NCBI GenBank assembly: GCA_947631445.1
Contig: CANRLN010000001.1
Location: forward strand, 62,001-126,000
Length of the DNA: 64,000 bases
From: an uncultured Clostridia bacterium
Lineage (GTDB): Bacteria > Bacillota > Clostridia > Oscillospirales > Ruminococcaceae
Direction: 5' to 3'
Shown: positions 36,220-45,362 of the stretch, piece by piece
Layout of the letters: every line of letters begins with the position of its first letter
Numbering within the stretch: position 1 is the first letter of the stretch
Translations under genes and position numbers: made by a program
Notes under the pieces: generated by a model
The model's input: the letters and a program-made list of their open reading frames with translations, nothing else
What the model was told of the DNA's origin: nothing
Databases searched by the model: none

Positions 36220-36239
36220 TAAAGAGGGAGGTAATACTT

Positions 36240-36734
36240 TTGGCTATTATAGATGCTTCAACATTAGAGCTTAGTGAAAAGGTTGTTGCTATAAACCGTG
36301 TATCTAAGACAGTAAAGGGCGGTAGAATTTTTAAATTCGCAGCTCTCGTAGTAGTAGGTGACGGAAACGGCACAGTTGGATTTGGTATCGGAAAATCCGG
36401 AGAAGTTCCGGACGCAATCCGTAAGGGAATTGAAGACGCTAAGAAGAACCTTATCAAAGTTTCACTAAAAGGCACAACAATTCCTCATGAAATTGTTGGT
36501 AAGTTTGGTGCAGGCGAAGTTCTGCTTATGCCAGCCGCACAAGGTACTGGAGTTATCGCAGGCGGTCCTGTCAGAGCAGTAGTAGAGGTTGCAGGAATTA
36601 AGGACATCAGAACAAAGTCACTTCGTTCTAACAATCCTTGCAATGTAGTAAGAGCTACAATTGCTGGTCTTGCAGCTGTTAAGTCTGCTGAAGACGTTGC
36701 CAAGCTTAGAGGAAAGTCCATTAAGGAAATTTAG
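36240..36734 (+). CDS. rpsE: 30S ribosomal protein S5
   Basis: S5 controls decoding accuracy and mRNA unwinding. The 164 residues have the double-stranded RNA-binding-like domain ([25 protein letters not shown]) and [23 protein letters not shown] start follows GGGAGG by about 8 bases; no ATG is near. Confidence 0.97.
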   Translation: MAIIDASTLELSEKVVAINRVSKTVKGGRIFKFAALVVVGDGNGTVGFGIGKSGEVPDAIRKGIEDAKKNLIKVSLKGTTIPHEIVGKFGAGEVLLMPAAQGTGVIAGGPVRAVVEVAGIKDIRTKSLRSNNPCNVVRATIAGLAAVKSAEDVAKLRGKSIKEI

Positions 36735-36753
36735 GCTAAGGAGGAAACTTAAC

Positions 36754-36933
36754 ATGGCTAACCTTAAAATTAAATTGGTAAAAAGCCTTAACAGTAAGAG
36801 CAAAAAGCAGATTGCTACAGCTTACTCCCTTGGTTTGAGAACAATCGGTGCTGAAACAACTCAGCCTGACAACCCGCAGACACAGGGTAAAATTAAAGTA
36901 ATTGCTCATCTTGTTACTGTAACAGAAGCGTAA
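36754..36933 (+). CDS. rpmD: 50S ribosomal protein L30
   Basis: This 59-residue protein matches the bacterial short form of L30: KIKLVKSLNSKSKKQIATAYSLGLRTIG. AAGGAGG lies 8 bases before ATG 36754; a longer in-frame extension overlaps rpsE and is rejected. Confidence 0.95.
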   Translation: MANLKIKLVKSLNSKSKKQIATAYSLGLRTIGAETTQPDNPQTQGKIKVIAHLVTVTEA

Positions 36934-36955
36934 AAGCAAGGAGGTGCTTTAGGAA

Positions 36956-37396
36956 ATGAAGTTGTACGAATTATCCCCTGCTCCTGGCTCTGTTAAAGAC
37001 GTTAAAAGAGTAGGTAGAGGACATGGTTCCGGAAACGGCAAAACAGCCGGCAAAGGACATAAAGGACAAAAGGCTCGTTCAGGCGGTTCAATCAGACCCG
37101 GCTTTGAAGGAGGTCAAACATCTCTTGCAAGACGTATTCCAAAGCGTGGATTTAACAATATCTTCCGCACAGAATATGTTGCAATCAACGTTTCGCAGCT
37201 TGAACAGTTTGTTGACGGCACAGTCGTTGACACTGAACTTTTAAAGGCAGCAGGCTTGGTTAAAAACGCAAAAGACGGAATTAAAATTCTCGGAAACGGA
37301 GAACTCACTAAAAACCTTACCGTAAAGGTTGCGGCTGTGTCCGCATCTGCTAAGGAAAAAATTGAAAAGGCAGGCGGGAAGGTTGAGGTGATTTAA
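36956..37396 (+). CDS. rplO: 50S ribosomal protein L15
   Basis: L15 is a late-assembly protein. The 146 residues begin [22 protein letters not shown], with the Gly/Lys-rich N-terminal extension ([17 protein letters not shown]). Its stop codon abuts the secY GTG. Confidence 0.97.
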   Translation: MKLYELSPAPGSVKDVKRVGRGHGSGNGKTAGKGHKGQKARSGGSIRPGFEGGQTSLARRIPKRGFNNIFRTEYVAINVSQLEQFVDGTVVDTELLKAAGLVKNAKDGIKILGNGELTKNLTVKVAAVSASAKEKIEKAGGKVEVI

Positions 37397-38698
37397 GTGA
37401 TAGAATCTTTTCGCAATATTTGGCGTACACCTGAATTAAGAAAGAAAATTCTATTTACACTTTTCATCATCATTATCTACAGAATCGGCGGTGCATTGCC
37501 TGTTCCTTATTTGGACGGTGCGGCTCTTGCAACATGGGCTCAAGCATCGGCAGATTCAGGAGATTTTTTCAGCTATTTAAACGTGCTGTCGGGCGGTAAC
37601 TTTTCAAAAGCAACCTTGCTTGCTTTGTCGGTTTCCCCTTACATTAACGCACAAATCATCATTCAGCTTTTAACATATGCTCTTCCTCCTCTGGAAAAAC
37701 TCCAGAAGGAAGGACTTGAGGGCAGAAAAAAGTTAAATAAAATTACAAAGGTTACAGCTCTTTTCATTTCGCTGTTCCAGTCGTGGGCATACTACTTGAC
37801 GCTTAGCCGTTCGGCTCACGCAGTATTATATACTAACGGATTTGAAAAGATTTTTTCTGAAATAGTTATAATTGCTTGCTTTACAGCCGGTTCTTGTCTT
37901 ACAATGTGGCTGGGCGACCAGATTAACGAAAAGGGTGTTGGCAACGGTGTTTCGATGCTGTTGTTTGCAGGTATTATAGCGAGAGGTCCTGCTTCTCTAT
38001 TGACCCTGTTTGAACTTATGAAAACAGGAGAAACCAAGTATATTATCCTTGTTCCAATAATCGTTGTAATTTTTATTTTGATGATTTCTTTTATTATCTT
38101 TATGAACAATTCGGAAAGACGTATTCCGATTCAGTATGCAAAAAGAGTTGTTGGAAACAAAATGTATGGCGGTCAAAGCCACTATATTCCAATAAAGGTT
38201 TGCATGAGTGGCGTTTTGCCAATTATCTTTGCAATGTCCTTTATGTCGCTTCCATCAACAATAAAGATGTTCGTTCCCGATACAAAGGGTCACGGCTTCT
38301 ATCATACATTGCTTGAATGGTTCAGCTATACTCACCCATTCTATGCTTGTCTTTATTTCATACTGATTATTGCTTTCAATTACTTCTATGTTTCAATGTC
38401 TTATAATCCGATTGAAATTGCAAACAATCTGCGTCAGAGCAACGGCGGTATCCCCGGAATTAGACCCGGCAAGCCGACAAGCGATTTTATAGGCAGAATA
38501 CTTTCAAAGATTACCCTTGTTGGTGCATTTTTCCTTGGCGTAATTGCTATTTTCCCAATTTTGTTTACAACATTCGCAAAGGTAAACATTGCAATGGGTG
38601 GTACTTCAATCCTTATCGTTGTAAGTGTTGCTCTTGAAACTGTCCGTACACTTGAATCCCAAATTATGATGCGTCATCAAAAGGGATTTTTGGATTAA
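37397..38698 (+). CDS. secY: Preprotein translocase subunit SecY
   Basis: SecY is the protein-conducting channel of the Sec system. The 433 residues have ten predicted membrane segments, the plug region (GGNFSKATLLALSVSPYINAQIIIQLL) and the cytoplasmic C5 loop with GGIPGIRPGKPT. The GTG start directly follows the rplO stop; GAGG lies inside rplO. Confidence 0.98.
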   Translation: MIESFRNIWRTPELRKKILFTLFIIIIYRIGGALPVPYLDGAALATWAQASADSGDFFSYLNVLSGGNFSKATLLALSVSPYINAQIIIQLLTYALPPLEKLQKEGLEGRKKLNKITKVTALFISLFQSWAYYLTLSRSAHAVLYTNGFEKIFSEIVIIACFTAGSCLTMWLGDQINEKGVGNGVSMLLFAGIIARGPASLLTLFELMKTGETKYIILVPIIVVIFILMISFIIFMNNSERRIPIQYAKRVVGNKMYGGQSHYIPIKVCMSGVLPIIFAMSFMSLPSTIKMFVPDTKGHGFYHTLLEWFSYTHPFYACLYFILIIAFNYFYVSMSYNPIEIANNLRQSNGGIPGIRPGKPTSDFIGRILSKITLVGAFFLGVIAIFPILFTTFAKVNIAMGGTSILIVVSVALETVRTLESQIMMRHQKGFLD

Positions 38699-38721
38699 TT
38701 TAAATTTGTAAGGAGATTAAC

Positions 38722-39354
38722 ATGAATCTTATTTTTCTTGGTGCTCCCGGTGCTGGTAAAGGCACTCAGGCAGAGTATATCAGCGAGGAACTTAATATTC
38801 CGACAATTTCTACTGGAAATATGCTCCGTGCAGCTGTAAAGGCAGGCACAGACTATGGTCTTAAAGCTAAAGAAGCTATGGATTCGGGAGCTTTGGTTTC
38901 TGATGATATAGTAATCGGAATTTTAAAAGACAGAATACTTGAAGATGATTGTAAAAATGGTTTTATCCTTGACGGTTTCCCAAGAACTGTTGTTCAGGCT
39001 CAGGCTCTTGACAACATGGGCGTTACAATCGATAAAGTTGTTGAAATTAATGTTGCAGATGAAAAGATTCAGCAGCGTCTTTCGGGCAGACGAGTTTGTG
39101 AGAGCTGCGGAAATTCATATCATATAGACTTTAAACCAACCAAGGTTGATGGAGTATGCGATGCGTGTGGCGGCAAAACTGTTATCCGTAAGGACGACGA
39201 GCCTGCAACCGTTTTAAGCAGACTTGCTACCTATCATGAAGTAACTGCTCCTCTTAAAGACTACTATCAGGCACAAGGCAAACTTGTGACTGTTGATGGT
39301 CAGGAGGAAATAGCAGATACTAAAAAACTTACTCTTGAGGCTGTAAAGGCATAG
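38722..39354 (+). CDS. adk: Adenylate kinase, zinc-binding lid type
   Basis: Adk interconverts ATP, ADP and AMP. The 210 residues have the P-loop GAPGAGKGT, the AMP site (TGNMLRAAVK), DGFPRT, and a lid with four Cys (CESC about residue 130 and CDAC about residue 150), indicating a structural zinc. Confidence 0.98.
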   Translation: MNLIFLGAPGAGKGTQAEYISEELNIPTISTGNMLRAAVKAGTDYGLKAKEAMDSGALVSDDIVIGILKDRILEDDCKNGFILDGFPRTVVQAQALDNMGVTIDKVVEINVADEKIQQRLSGRRVCESCGNSYHIDFKPTKVDGVCDACGGKTVIRKDDEPATVLSRLATYHEVTAPLKDYYQAQGKLVTVDGQEEIADTKKLTLEAVKA

Positions 39355-39371
39355 ATAGAAAGGGTTTTTTA

Positions 39372-40121
39372 ATGATTAACATTAAATCAAACAAAGAATT
39401 GACTTTACTTCGCAAAGCCGGCTTAATCACCGGCAATGCCCTTGTGGCAGCAGGCGAGGCAATTCATGTGGGTATGACTACCAAAGAACTTGACACGGTG
39501 ATAAGAAAATATATTACTTCACATGGTGCTAAACCTTCTTTTCTCGGTTATGGCGGATTCCCTGGAAGTGCTTGCATTTCCATAAATGATGAAGTCATTC
39601 ACGGTATTCCCGGTTCAAGAAAACTCTGCGACGGCGATATTGTTTCGGTCGATGTAGGAGCTTATATTGACGGATACCACGGGGATTCCTGCAAAACTTT
39701 TGCTGTCGGAAATGTTTCAAAAGAGGCTCTTGACCTTATGAAAGCGACAGAAGAAAGCCTTTATATCGCAATTGAAATGGCAAAACCCGGTATTCGCCTT
39801 GGCGATATTGGCTATGCTATTGCAAAGCATAATGAGGACAGGGGTTACAGCGTTGTAAAAGAGTTTGTCGGACACGGAGTTGGTAGAGAACTCCATGAAG
39901 ACCCGGAAGTTCCAAACTATGGCACACAAGGTCATGGCGTTCGACTGGTTGCAGGAATGGTTATTGCAATCGAACCTATGATTAATGCCGGAAAACCTGC
40001 TGTTAAGGTTATGCCGGATAATTGGACGGTTAAAACTCGTGACGGTTCTCTTTCTGCTCATTTTGAGCATACGATTGCAATCACACAGGACGGTGCTGTT
40101 ATTCTTACAGCTCCTGACTAA
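39372..40121 (+). CDS. map: Methionine aminopeptidase type I
   Basis: MAP removes initiator Met from nascent proteins. The 249 residues carry the five metal ligands of the pita-bread fold: Asp in SVDVGAYIDGYHGDSCKTF, His in GHGVGRELHEDP, Glu in IAIEPMI and Glu in HFEHTIAI. It follows adk as in most Firmicutes. Confidence 0.98.
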   Translation: MINIKSNKELTLLRKAGLITGNALVAAGEAIHVGMTTKELDTVIRKYITSHGAKPSFLGYGGFPGSACISINDEVIHGIPGSRKLCDGDIVSVDVGAYIDGYHGDSCKTFAVGNVSKEALDLMKATEESLYIAIEMAKPGIRLGDIGYAIAKHNEDRGYSVVKEFVGHGVGRELHEDPEVPNYGTQGHGVRLVAGMVIAIEPMINAGKPAVKVMPDNWTVKTRDGSLSAHFEHTIAITQDGAVILTAPD

Positions 40122-40131
40122 GAGGTGTGTT

Positions 40132-40410
40132 GTGAATATAGTAAAAGGTTCGCTGGTGTTTGCAAATGCCGGACGTGACAAAGGCGACTGCTTCGCAGTG
40201 CTTGAAATTGACGGCAATTTTGCTTATATCGCAAATGGTAAGGAACGAAAGGTTTTAAAACCAAAGCGAAAAAATATAAAACATATTTCGGCAACGAATT
40301 GTGTTATAAATATTAGCGAACTGACAAACAAAAAGTTAAAAAAGCTTATTTCTGAATTTTTGCAAAAAGATTTGCAGGAAGATGAAGAAACGGCTTACCA
40401 CCAATCTTAA
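40132..40410 (+). CDS. KOW-domain RNA-binding protein
   Basis: This 92-residue protein of the L14e/KOW type is common between map and infA in Firmicutes; its role is not established. The KOW-like core is [26 protein letters not shown], followed by a basic stretch ([13 protein letters not shown]). A GTG start at 40132 follows AGAGGTG; a longer frame overlaps map and is rejected. Confidence 0.88.
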   Translation: MNIVKGSLVFANAGRDKGDCFAVLEIDGNFAYIANGKERKVLKPKRKNIKHISATNCVINISELTNKKLKKLISEFLQKDLQEDEETAYHQS

Positions 40411-40423
40411 GGGGGGAAATATC

Positions 40424-40642
40424 ATGTCAAAAGAAGATGTAATTGAGCTGGAAGGTCAGGTGCTTGAAGCTCTTCCTAATGCAAATTTCAAGGTTGAACT
40501 TGCAAATGGTCACCAGATACTTGCCCATGTGTCGGGAAAACTGAGAATGAATTATATTCGTATCGTTCCCGGAGATAAGGTTACGGTGGAATTGTCGCCT
40601 TATGATTTGACCAAAGGCAGAATCACATGGCGTTCTAAATAA
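40424..40642 (+). CDS. infA: Translation initiation factor IF-1
   Basis: IF-1 occupies the A site during initiation. The 72 residues form an S1/OB fold: [32 protein letters not shown] and [17 protein letters not shown] precedes ATG 40424; a longer frame reaches back into the KOW gene and is rejected. Confidence 0.97.
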   Translation: MSKEDVIELEGQVLEALPNANFKVELANGHQILAHVSGKLRMNYIRIVPGDKVTVELSPYDLTKGRITWRSK

Positions 40643-40701
40643 TTGTTATTCGTTTCGGGATAAATTTGAAAAAGTCCCGCAGATTTTAAGGAGGTATTTT
40701 T

Positions 40702-40815
40702 ATGAAAGTAAGACCTTCAGTTAAACCAATGTGCGAAAAGTGCAAAGTGATTAAGAGAAATGGCAAGGTTATGGTAATCTGCCAAAATCCTAAGCACAAA
40801 CAGCGTCAAGGTTAA
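40702..40815 (+). CDS. rpmJ: 50S ribosomal protein L36
   Basis: The 37-residue zinc-type L36 reads [19 protein letters not shown] and ends [10 protein letters not shown], with ligands C-x2-C, then C and H. AAGGAGG lies 9 bases upstream. Confidence 0.98.
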   Translation: MKVRPSVKPMCEKCKVIKRNGKVMVICQNPKHKQRQG

Positions 40816-40844
40816 CAAACCAATAATGGAGGTGCAGCTGAATA

Positions 40845-41216
40845 ATGGCTCGTATTGCTGGTATTGACTTGCCAAAGGATAAGAGAATTGAAGTAGCTTT
40901 AACATATATCTATGGCATTGGTCAGAAAACTGCTACAAAAATTGTTAAGGAAACAGGTGTAAATCCTGATGTTAGAGTTAAGGATATGGAAGAAAGCGAC
41001 GTTCAGAAGCTTCGTGACTATATCGACGCTAACAATATTACTGTAGAGGGTGACCTCAGAAGAGAAGTTGCTCTTAACATCAAACGTCTTGTTGAAATCG
41101 GTTGTTACAGAGGTGTTCGTCACCGCAAGGGTCTGCCTGTAAGAGGACAGAGAACCAAAACAAACGCAAGAACTCGTAAGGGTCCTGTAAAGACAATCGC
41201 TAACAAGAAAAAGTAA
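40845..41216 (+). CDS. rpsM: 30S ribosomal protein S13
   Basis: S13 contacts the P-site tRNA and bridges to the large subunit. The 123 residues begin [14 protein letters not shown] and include [33 protein letters not shown]. Full length. Confidence 0.98.
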   Translation: MARIAGIDLPKDKRIEVALTYIYGIGQKTATKIVKETGVNPDVRVKDMEESDVQKLRDYIDANNITVEGDLRREVALNIKRLVEIGCYRGVRHRKGLPVRGQRTKTNARTRKGPVKTIANKKK

Positions 41217-41230
41217 GGAGGGATAGAATC

Positions 41231-41626
41231 ATGGCTCAGAAGAAAAAAACATCTGTACGCCGTCGTCGTGACAGAAGAATCGTTGAACAGGGACAGGTTC
41301 ATATCCAGTCTACTTTCAACAACACAATCATTACTTTCACTGATATGCAGGGAAATGCACTTTCTCAGTCTTCCGCAGGAGCTAAGGGCTTCCGTGGTTC
41401 TAAGAAGTCAACTCCTTTTGCTGCTCAGTCCGCTGCCGAAGAAGCTGCAAAGGCTGCTAAGGAATATGGACTTAAGTCGGTTGAAGTTTTCGTAAAGGGT
41501 CCTGGACAGGGTCGTGAAGCTGCAATCAGAGCTTTGCAGACAGAAGAACTTGAAGTTAAGCTTATCAAAGACGTAACTCCAATTCCTCACAACGGTTGCC
41601 GTCCACCTAAAAGAAGACGTGTATAA
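41231..41626 (+). CDS. rpsK: 30S ribosomal protein S11
   Basis: S11 lies on the platform near the E site. The 131 residues have [34 protein letters not shown] and [18 protein letters not shown]. Confidence 0.98.
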   Translation: MAQKKKTSVRRRRDRRIVEQGQVHIQSTFNNTIITFTDMQGNALSQSSAGAKGFRGSKKSTPFAAQSAAEEAAKAAKEYGLKSVEVFVKGPGQGREAAIRALQTEELEVKLIKDVTPIPHNGCRPPKRRRV

Positions 41627-41810
41627 TCTTATTTCGCAATTTGCAAAAAACTTGCAAATTGCAAAATAGATATTAACTGGGTTAGTTTGCCCAGAGTTGA
41701 ACTAAATCACTTGTGGCAGGATTTATCTTGCTTTTAAAGTGAGTGTAATCTTGCATTTATGCAGGTTGATTGAAACAATATTTAAAATTAATAAACGGAG
41801 GTTTACTATT
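41627..41810 (+). promoter_or_regulatory. Structured gap before rpsD (possible S4-responsive leader)
   Basis: GCAATTTGCAA (41636-41646) and TTGCAAATTGC (41652-41662) form a perfect 11-bp hairpin. A second hairpin, GGG-ttagttt-GCCC region (about 41680-41692), and a CACTT/AAGTG pairing follow. At 184 bp this is the largest gap in the alpha part of the operon. S4 autoregulates rpsD leaders in Bacillus and Escherichia; its use here is an inference. Confidence 0.4.
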
Positions 41811-42407
41811 ATGGCAGTAAGCAAAGAACCAATTCTTAAGAGATGTAAGTCTTTGGGAATTAGCCCTGCAGTTATGGGTGTTGCTAAGGAAACAAAGCGT
41901 AACAGCAGCGACAATAGAAGAAAAAAAGTATCTGAATATGGTCTTCAGCTTAAAGAAAAGCAGAAGCTCAGATTTATTTACGGCGTTCTTGAAAAGCAGT
42001 TCTATCACCTTTTTGAAATCGCTCAGAAGATGGAAGGTCAGGCTGGTACTAACCTTATCACTCTCCTTGAGTCAAGACTCGACAACGTAGCATTCAGAAT
42101 GGGACTCGCTCTCACTCGCCGTGAAGCAAGACAGCTTGTAACACATGGTCACTTTGAAGTAAATGGTAAAAAAGTTGATATTCCTTCCTACAGAGTAAAG
42201 GTTGGCGATGTTATCACACTCAAAGAGTCCAGCAAAAAAAGCGAAAAGTTTAAGCAGATTATCGAAGGAACTAAGGGTAGACTCACTCCTGCTTGGCTTG
42301 ATGTAAACAGTGAAGCTAACTCCGCTAAGGTGCTTCGTGCTCCTACTAAGGATGACCTTGATTATGAGGTAGAAGAACACCTTATCGTTGAATTGTATTC
42401 TAAGTAA
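41811..42407 (+). CDS. rpsD: 30S ribosomal protein S4
   Basis: S4 nucleates 30S assembly. The 198 residues begin MAVSKEPILKRCKSLGISP and have the S4 domain with LESRLDNVAFRMGLALTRREARQLVTHGHFEVNG. CGGAGG lies 10 bases before ATG 41811; a frame starting at 41739 is a non-coding extension. The protein lacks the N-terminal zinc Cys cluster. Confidence 0.97.
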   Translation: MAVSKEPILKRCKSLGISPAVMGVAKETKRNSSDNRRKKVSEYGLQLKEKQKLRFIYGVLEKQFYHLFEIAQKMEGQAGTNLITLLESRLDNVAFRMGLALTRREARQLVTHGHFEVNGKKVDIPSYRVKVGDVITLKESSKKSEKFKQIIEGTKGRLTPAWLDVNSEANSAKVLRAPTKDDLDYEVEEHLIVELYSK

Positions 42408-42461
42408 TTTCAGGATTACTGGAATATTTTGGTTGGAGTTATTTAAAACAGGAGGGTTAAT

Positions 42462-43427
42462 ATGCGTGACGAAGATAGAATCATAAAGGCACAGATTGAA
42501 ACCAGCGACCTAACCAGTGACGGAACTTTTGGTAGGTTTGTTGTAGAACCACTGGAGCGTGGTTACGGTATTACTCTCGGCAACAGTCTGAGAAGAGTAC
42601 TGCTCTCCTCTTTACCGGGTGTCGCTGTTACATCTATTAAGATTGACGGTGTTCACCATGAATTATCCACTATTCCGGGCGTAAAAGAAGATGTTACAGA
42701 AATCGTTCTTAATCTTAAAGGTCTTACTGCTAAGCTTTACAGCGAAGGTCCTAAGACTATATATATCGAAGCAGAGGGCGAATGTGAAGTAACAGCTGGC
42801 GATATTAAAGCCGATTCTGAGGTGGATATTCTTGTTCCTGATATGCACATTGCAACGCTCGGAGCCGGTGCTAAGCTTTATATGGAAATTGTTATCGACA
42901 AGGGTCGTGGCTATGTTTCCGCTGAAAGAAATAAAGCTTTGATGCCAAACGATACACCTATTGGTACTATTGCTGTGGACAGCATCTATACACCGGTTTT
43001 AAAAGTTAATCCTATTATTGAAAACACTCGTGTTGGTCAAATAACCGACTATGACAAGCTGACGCTTGAAGTATGGACAGACGGTACTATTTCCGCAAAG
43101 GAAGCTGTGTCGCTTGCAGCCAAACTCCTCAACGAGCATCTCGTTCCATTTATGGGACTTTCAGAAGAAACAAGCATTGTTGAAATTATGGCTACTAAGG
43201 ACGATAAGGGCAAGGAAAAAATCCTTGAGATGACCATTGAAGAGCTTGAGTTGTCTGTACGTTCGTTTAACTGTCTGAAACGTGCAGGTATCAATACGGT
43301 TAATGACTTAATTGAAAAGTCCGCAGAAGAAATGATGAAGGTTAGAAACTTGGGTAAAAAATCCTTTGATGAAGTTAAAGAAAAACTGCACTCTTTGGGT
43401 TACGACCTGAGTCCTGAAGAAGAATAA
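42462..43427 (+). CDS. rpoA: RNA polymerase subunit alpha
   Basis: The alpha dimer scaffolds RNA polymerase. The 321 residues have the N-terminal domain ([24 protein letters not shown]) and the C-terminal DNA-binding domain ([23 protein letters not shown], then [15 protein letters not shown]). Confidence 0.98.
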   Translation: MRDEDRIIKAQIETSDLTSDGTFGRFVVEPLERGYGITLGNSLRRVLLSSLPGVAVTSIKIDGVHHELSTIPGVKEDVTEIVLNLKGLTAKLYSEGPKTIYIEAEGECEVTAGDIKADSEVDILVPDMHIATLGAGAKLYMEIVIDKGRGYVSAERNKALMPNDTPIGTIAVDSIYTPVLKVNPIIENTRVGQITDYDKLTLEVWTDGTISAKEAVSLAAKLLNEHLVPFMGLSEETSIVEIMATKDDKGKEKILEMTIEELELSVRSFNCLKRAGINTVNDLIEKSAEEMMKVRNLGKKSFDEVKEKLHSLGYDLSPEEE

Positions 43428-43445
43428 ATAAGGAGTTGAATAATC

Positions 43446-43787
43446 ATGCCAGGTGCAAGAAAGCTGGGAAGAGCAAGTGACCACAGAAAGGCTATGCTTA
43501 GAGCATTGGTTACTTATCTTTTTGAAAACGGTAAGATTGAAACAACTGTTACAAGAGCGAAGGAAGTTTCCTCTATGGCAGAGAAGATGATTACTCTTGC
43601 TAAGAAGGGTGACTTACATTCAAAGCGTCAGGTTTTTGCTTATGTTACAAAAGAAGACGTATGCAACAAACTCTTTAACGATATTGCTCCAAAATATGCC
43701 GATAGAAACGGCGGTTACACAAGCATCGTTAAAATTGGCCCTCGCCGTGGTGACGCTGCTGAAATGGCTATTATCAAGTTGGTTTAA
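43446..43787 (+). CDS. rplQ: 50S ribosomal protein L17
   Basis: L17 lies near the tunnel exit. The 113 residues begin [23 protein letters not shown] and contain [23 protein letters not shown]. It is the last gene of the superoperon, followed by a terminator. Confidence 0.97.
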   Translation: MPGARKLGRASDHRKAMLRALVTYLFENGKIETTVTRAKEVSSMAEKMITLAKKGDLHSKRQVFAYVTKEDVCNKLFNDIAPKYADRNGGYTSIVKIGPRRGDAAEMAIIKLV

Positions 43788-43801
43788 TTTAAAAAATTTT
43801 A

Positions 43802-43828
43802 AAGCGGTTCGTAAGAGCCGCTTTTTTA
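43802..43828 (+). terminator. Terminator of the ribosomal superoperon
   Basis: AGCGGTTC-gtaa-GAGCCGCT forms an 8-bp stem with one G-U pair, followed by six T residues. Some read-through could supply the lipoprotein gene 16 bp downstream, which has no clear promoter of its own. Confidence 0.9.
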
Positions 43829-43843
43829 TAATTAGGAGTATTT

Positions 43844-44515
43844 ATGAAAAAAATAATTTCAGTTTTAAGTACTGCGGTATTTTGCCTTGTATTTTGCGGT
43901 TGCGAAAAAGCGGATACTAAACCAGATGTTTCAAAAAAAGAACAAATTAGCATTTATGACAGAGGTCTTGAAATAGTGCAAATGCTTGATGAGCAGGCAA
44001 AGGACGAAAATTACAGCAAGGTTTTTGCGGGTTCGGACGAAATAACTCAGTTAGGGCAGGAGATAGCAAAAGGGGATTATTCAAGCCCTAAAGCAGTTTA
44101 TGAAATTTCTTTTGATGATGAGCAATTGTTGAAATTTGTTAATGCTTATGAAGATGTTAAAGATTTTTCGGGAAATTTAAAGGATATGATGAAAACCAGA
44201 GTTAAAACCAGTTTGATAAATGTTATTAATGCTCAGAGTGGTGTGGAATATGTCGCCGCTGCGGGGGTTTATACAGCCAATAAAATTTTTGTAAGTGATG
44301 AACTTAATCAGGATAAAATTTTTATTTATATGTTTGATAACACCTACCCTGTTTCAATATCCTTTGTAAAGGGCGAGGACAACGCTGTTTCGGCAAACGG
44401 TTGTTTTATTTTTGACAAGGATTTAAATAGCATGAGCAAAGAGGATATTGAAAAATCTTTTGAGGATAAAATACCAATTGATTTTAGCATAATAGATTAT
44501 AATAGCAAGCAATAA
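43844..44515 (+). CDS. Predicted lipoprotein of unknown function
   Basis: The 223-residue product has a signal peptide (MKKIISVLSTAVFCLVFCG) with lipobox FCGC, so Cys20 is the predicted lipidated residue after cleavage, placing it on the outer face of the membrane. The mature part is acidic, with no membrane segment and no catalytic motif I recognise. It follows rplQ directly and is closed by a terminator. Confidence 0.75.
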   Translation: MKKIISVLSTAVFCLVFCGCEKADTKPDVSKKEQISIYDRGLEIVQMLDEQAKDENYSKVFAGSDEITQLGQEIAKGDYSSPKAVYEISFDDEQLLKFVNAYEDVKDFSGNLKDMMKTRVKTSLINVINAQSGVEYVAAAGVYTANKIFVSDELNQDKIFIYMFDNTYPVSISFVKGEDNAVSANGCFIFDKDLNSMSKEDIEKSFEDKIPIDFSIIDYNSKQ

Positions 44516-44533
44516 TTTTTTATATAACAATAC

Positions 44534-44575
44534 AAAAAAGGGACTTGGGAGGTTACTCCCAAAGTCCCTATTTCT
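44534..44575. terminator. Bidirectional terminator between lipoprotein gene and pduL
   Basis: AGGGACTTGGGAG-GTTA-CTCCCAAAGTCCCT forms a 13-bp stem with one bulge. On the minus strand it is followed by TTTTTT, a strong terminator for pduL; on the plus strand the T-run is weaker. Confidence 0.85.
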
Positions 44576-44589
44576 AATTAAGAGAATTA

Positions 44590-45183
44590 TTAGTCGTTAA
44601 GATTTTCGCAACAGACAATTTCGCCCATCTGCTCTCTACCTGCTCCAACTGCGTTGGATTCGTCTGTGTCAATGTGCATTGCAAGTGCGTAAGAATCGCT
44701 TACACGAACAACCGTATCGGCAAGAACAGCGGTTCTCTCAGCAGATTTAATCTTAACCGCAACAATCTGACCGTTTTCAACACCAAATTCTTTGGAGTCA
44801 GCAGGTGTCATATGTATATGACGCTTTGCAACAATAACCCCTTCGGAAAGTTCAACCTCTCCGCAAGGTCCAACAAGCTTACAAGCTCCTGAGCCTGCAA
44901 CATCGCCGGATTCTCTAATTGGAGCGGCAATGCCGATAGAACGAGCATCTGTTGCGGAAAGTTCAACCTGTGTTGCCTTTCTGCAAGGTCCGAGAATGGA
45001 AACATTAGCAAGCTCTTTCTTTGAGCCAACAACTGTTACTCTTTCTTCGCTTGCAAACTGTCCCGGCTGGGATAAATCTTTTTTCTTGGTGAGTGTTGCA
45101 CCCTTTCCGAAAAGGGTTTCAAGGTCTTGTTCGGTAACATGAACATGACGTGCGGAAGTTTCGACTAAAAATTGTTTTGACAT
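44590..45183 (-). CDS. pduL: PduL-type phosphate acyltransferase
   Basis: PduL interconverts acyl-CoA and acyl-phosphate (acetyl or propanoyl), the step before acetate kinase. The 197 residues contain two homologous beta-barrel halves with the metal-binding His motifs SARHVHV and AKRHIHM, and a later LAMHIDTDESNA. No shell protein or propanediol gene is nearby, and no clear encapsulation peptide is present, so a cytosolic phosphotransacetylase role is inferred. AGGAGG precedes the ATG. The 179-bp gap upstream to cysS shows no feature I can call. Confidence 0.93.
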   Translation of the reverse strand: MSKQFLVETSARHVHVTEQDLETLFGKGATLTKKKDLSQPGQFASEERVTVVGSKKELANVSILGPCRKATQVELSATDARSIGIAAPIRESGDVAGSGACKLVGPCGEVELSEGVIVAKRHIHMTPADSKEFGVENGQIVAVKIKSAERTAVLADTVVRVSDSYALAMHIDTDESNAVGAGREQMGEIVCCENLND

Positions 45184-45362
45184 TATTTTGTCCTCCTGAA
45201 AATTTTAATTTTATACAGCATTGTAAAAATATTAAAACTTTGCAATGTTGCTTTACTATTATTTTACTACTTTTTTTGTTAAAAATCAAGTGGTTTTGAT
45301 AAATTTTTTTTAATAAATTTTTAAGCTAAATTTATAACAATTGCACAAAGGGCAGGGGAGTT

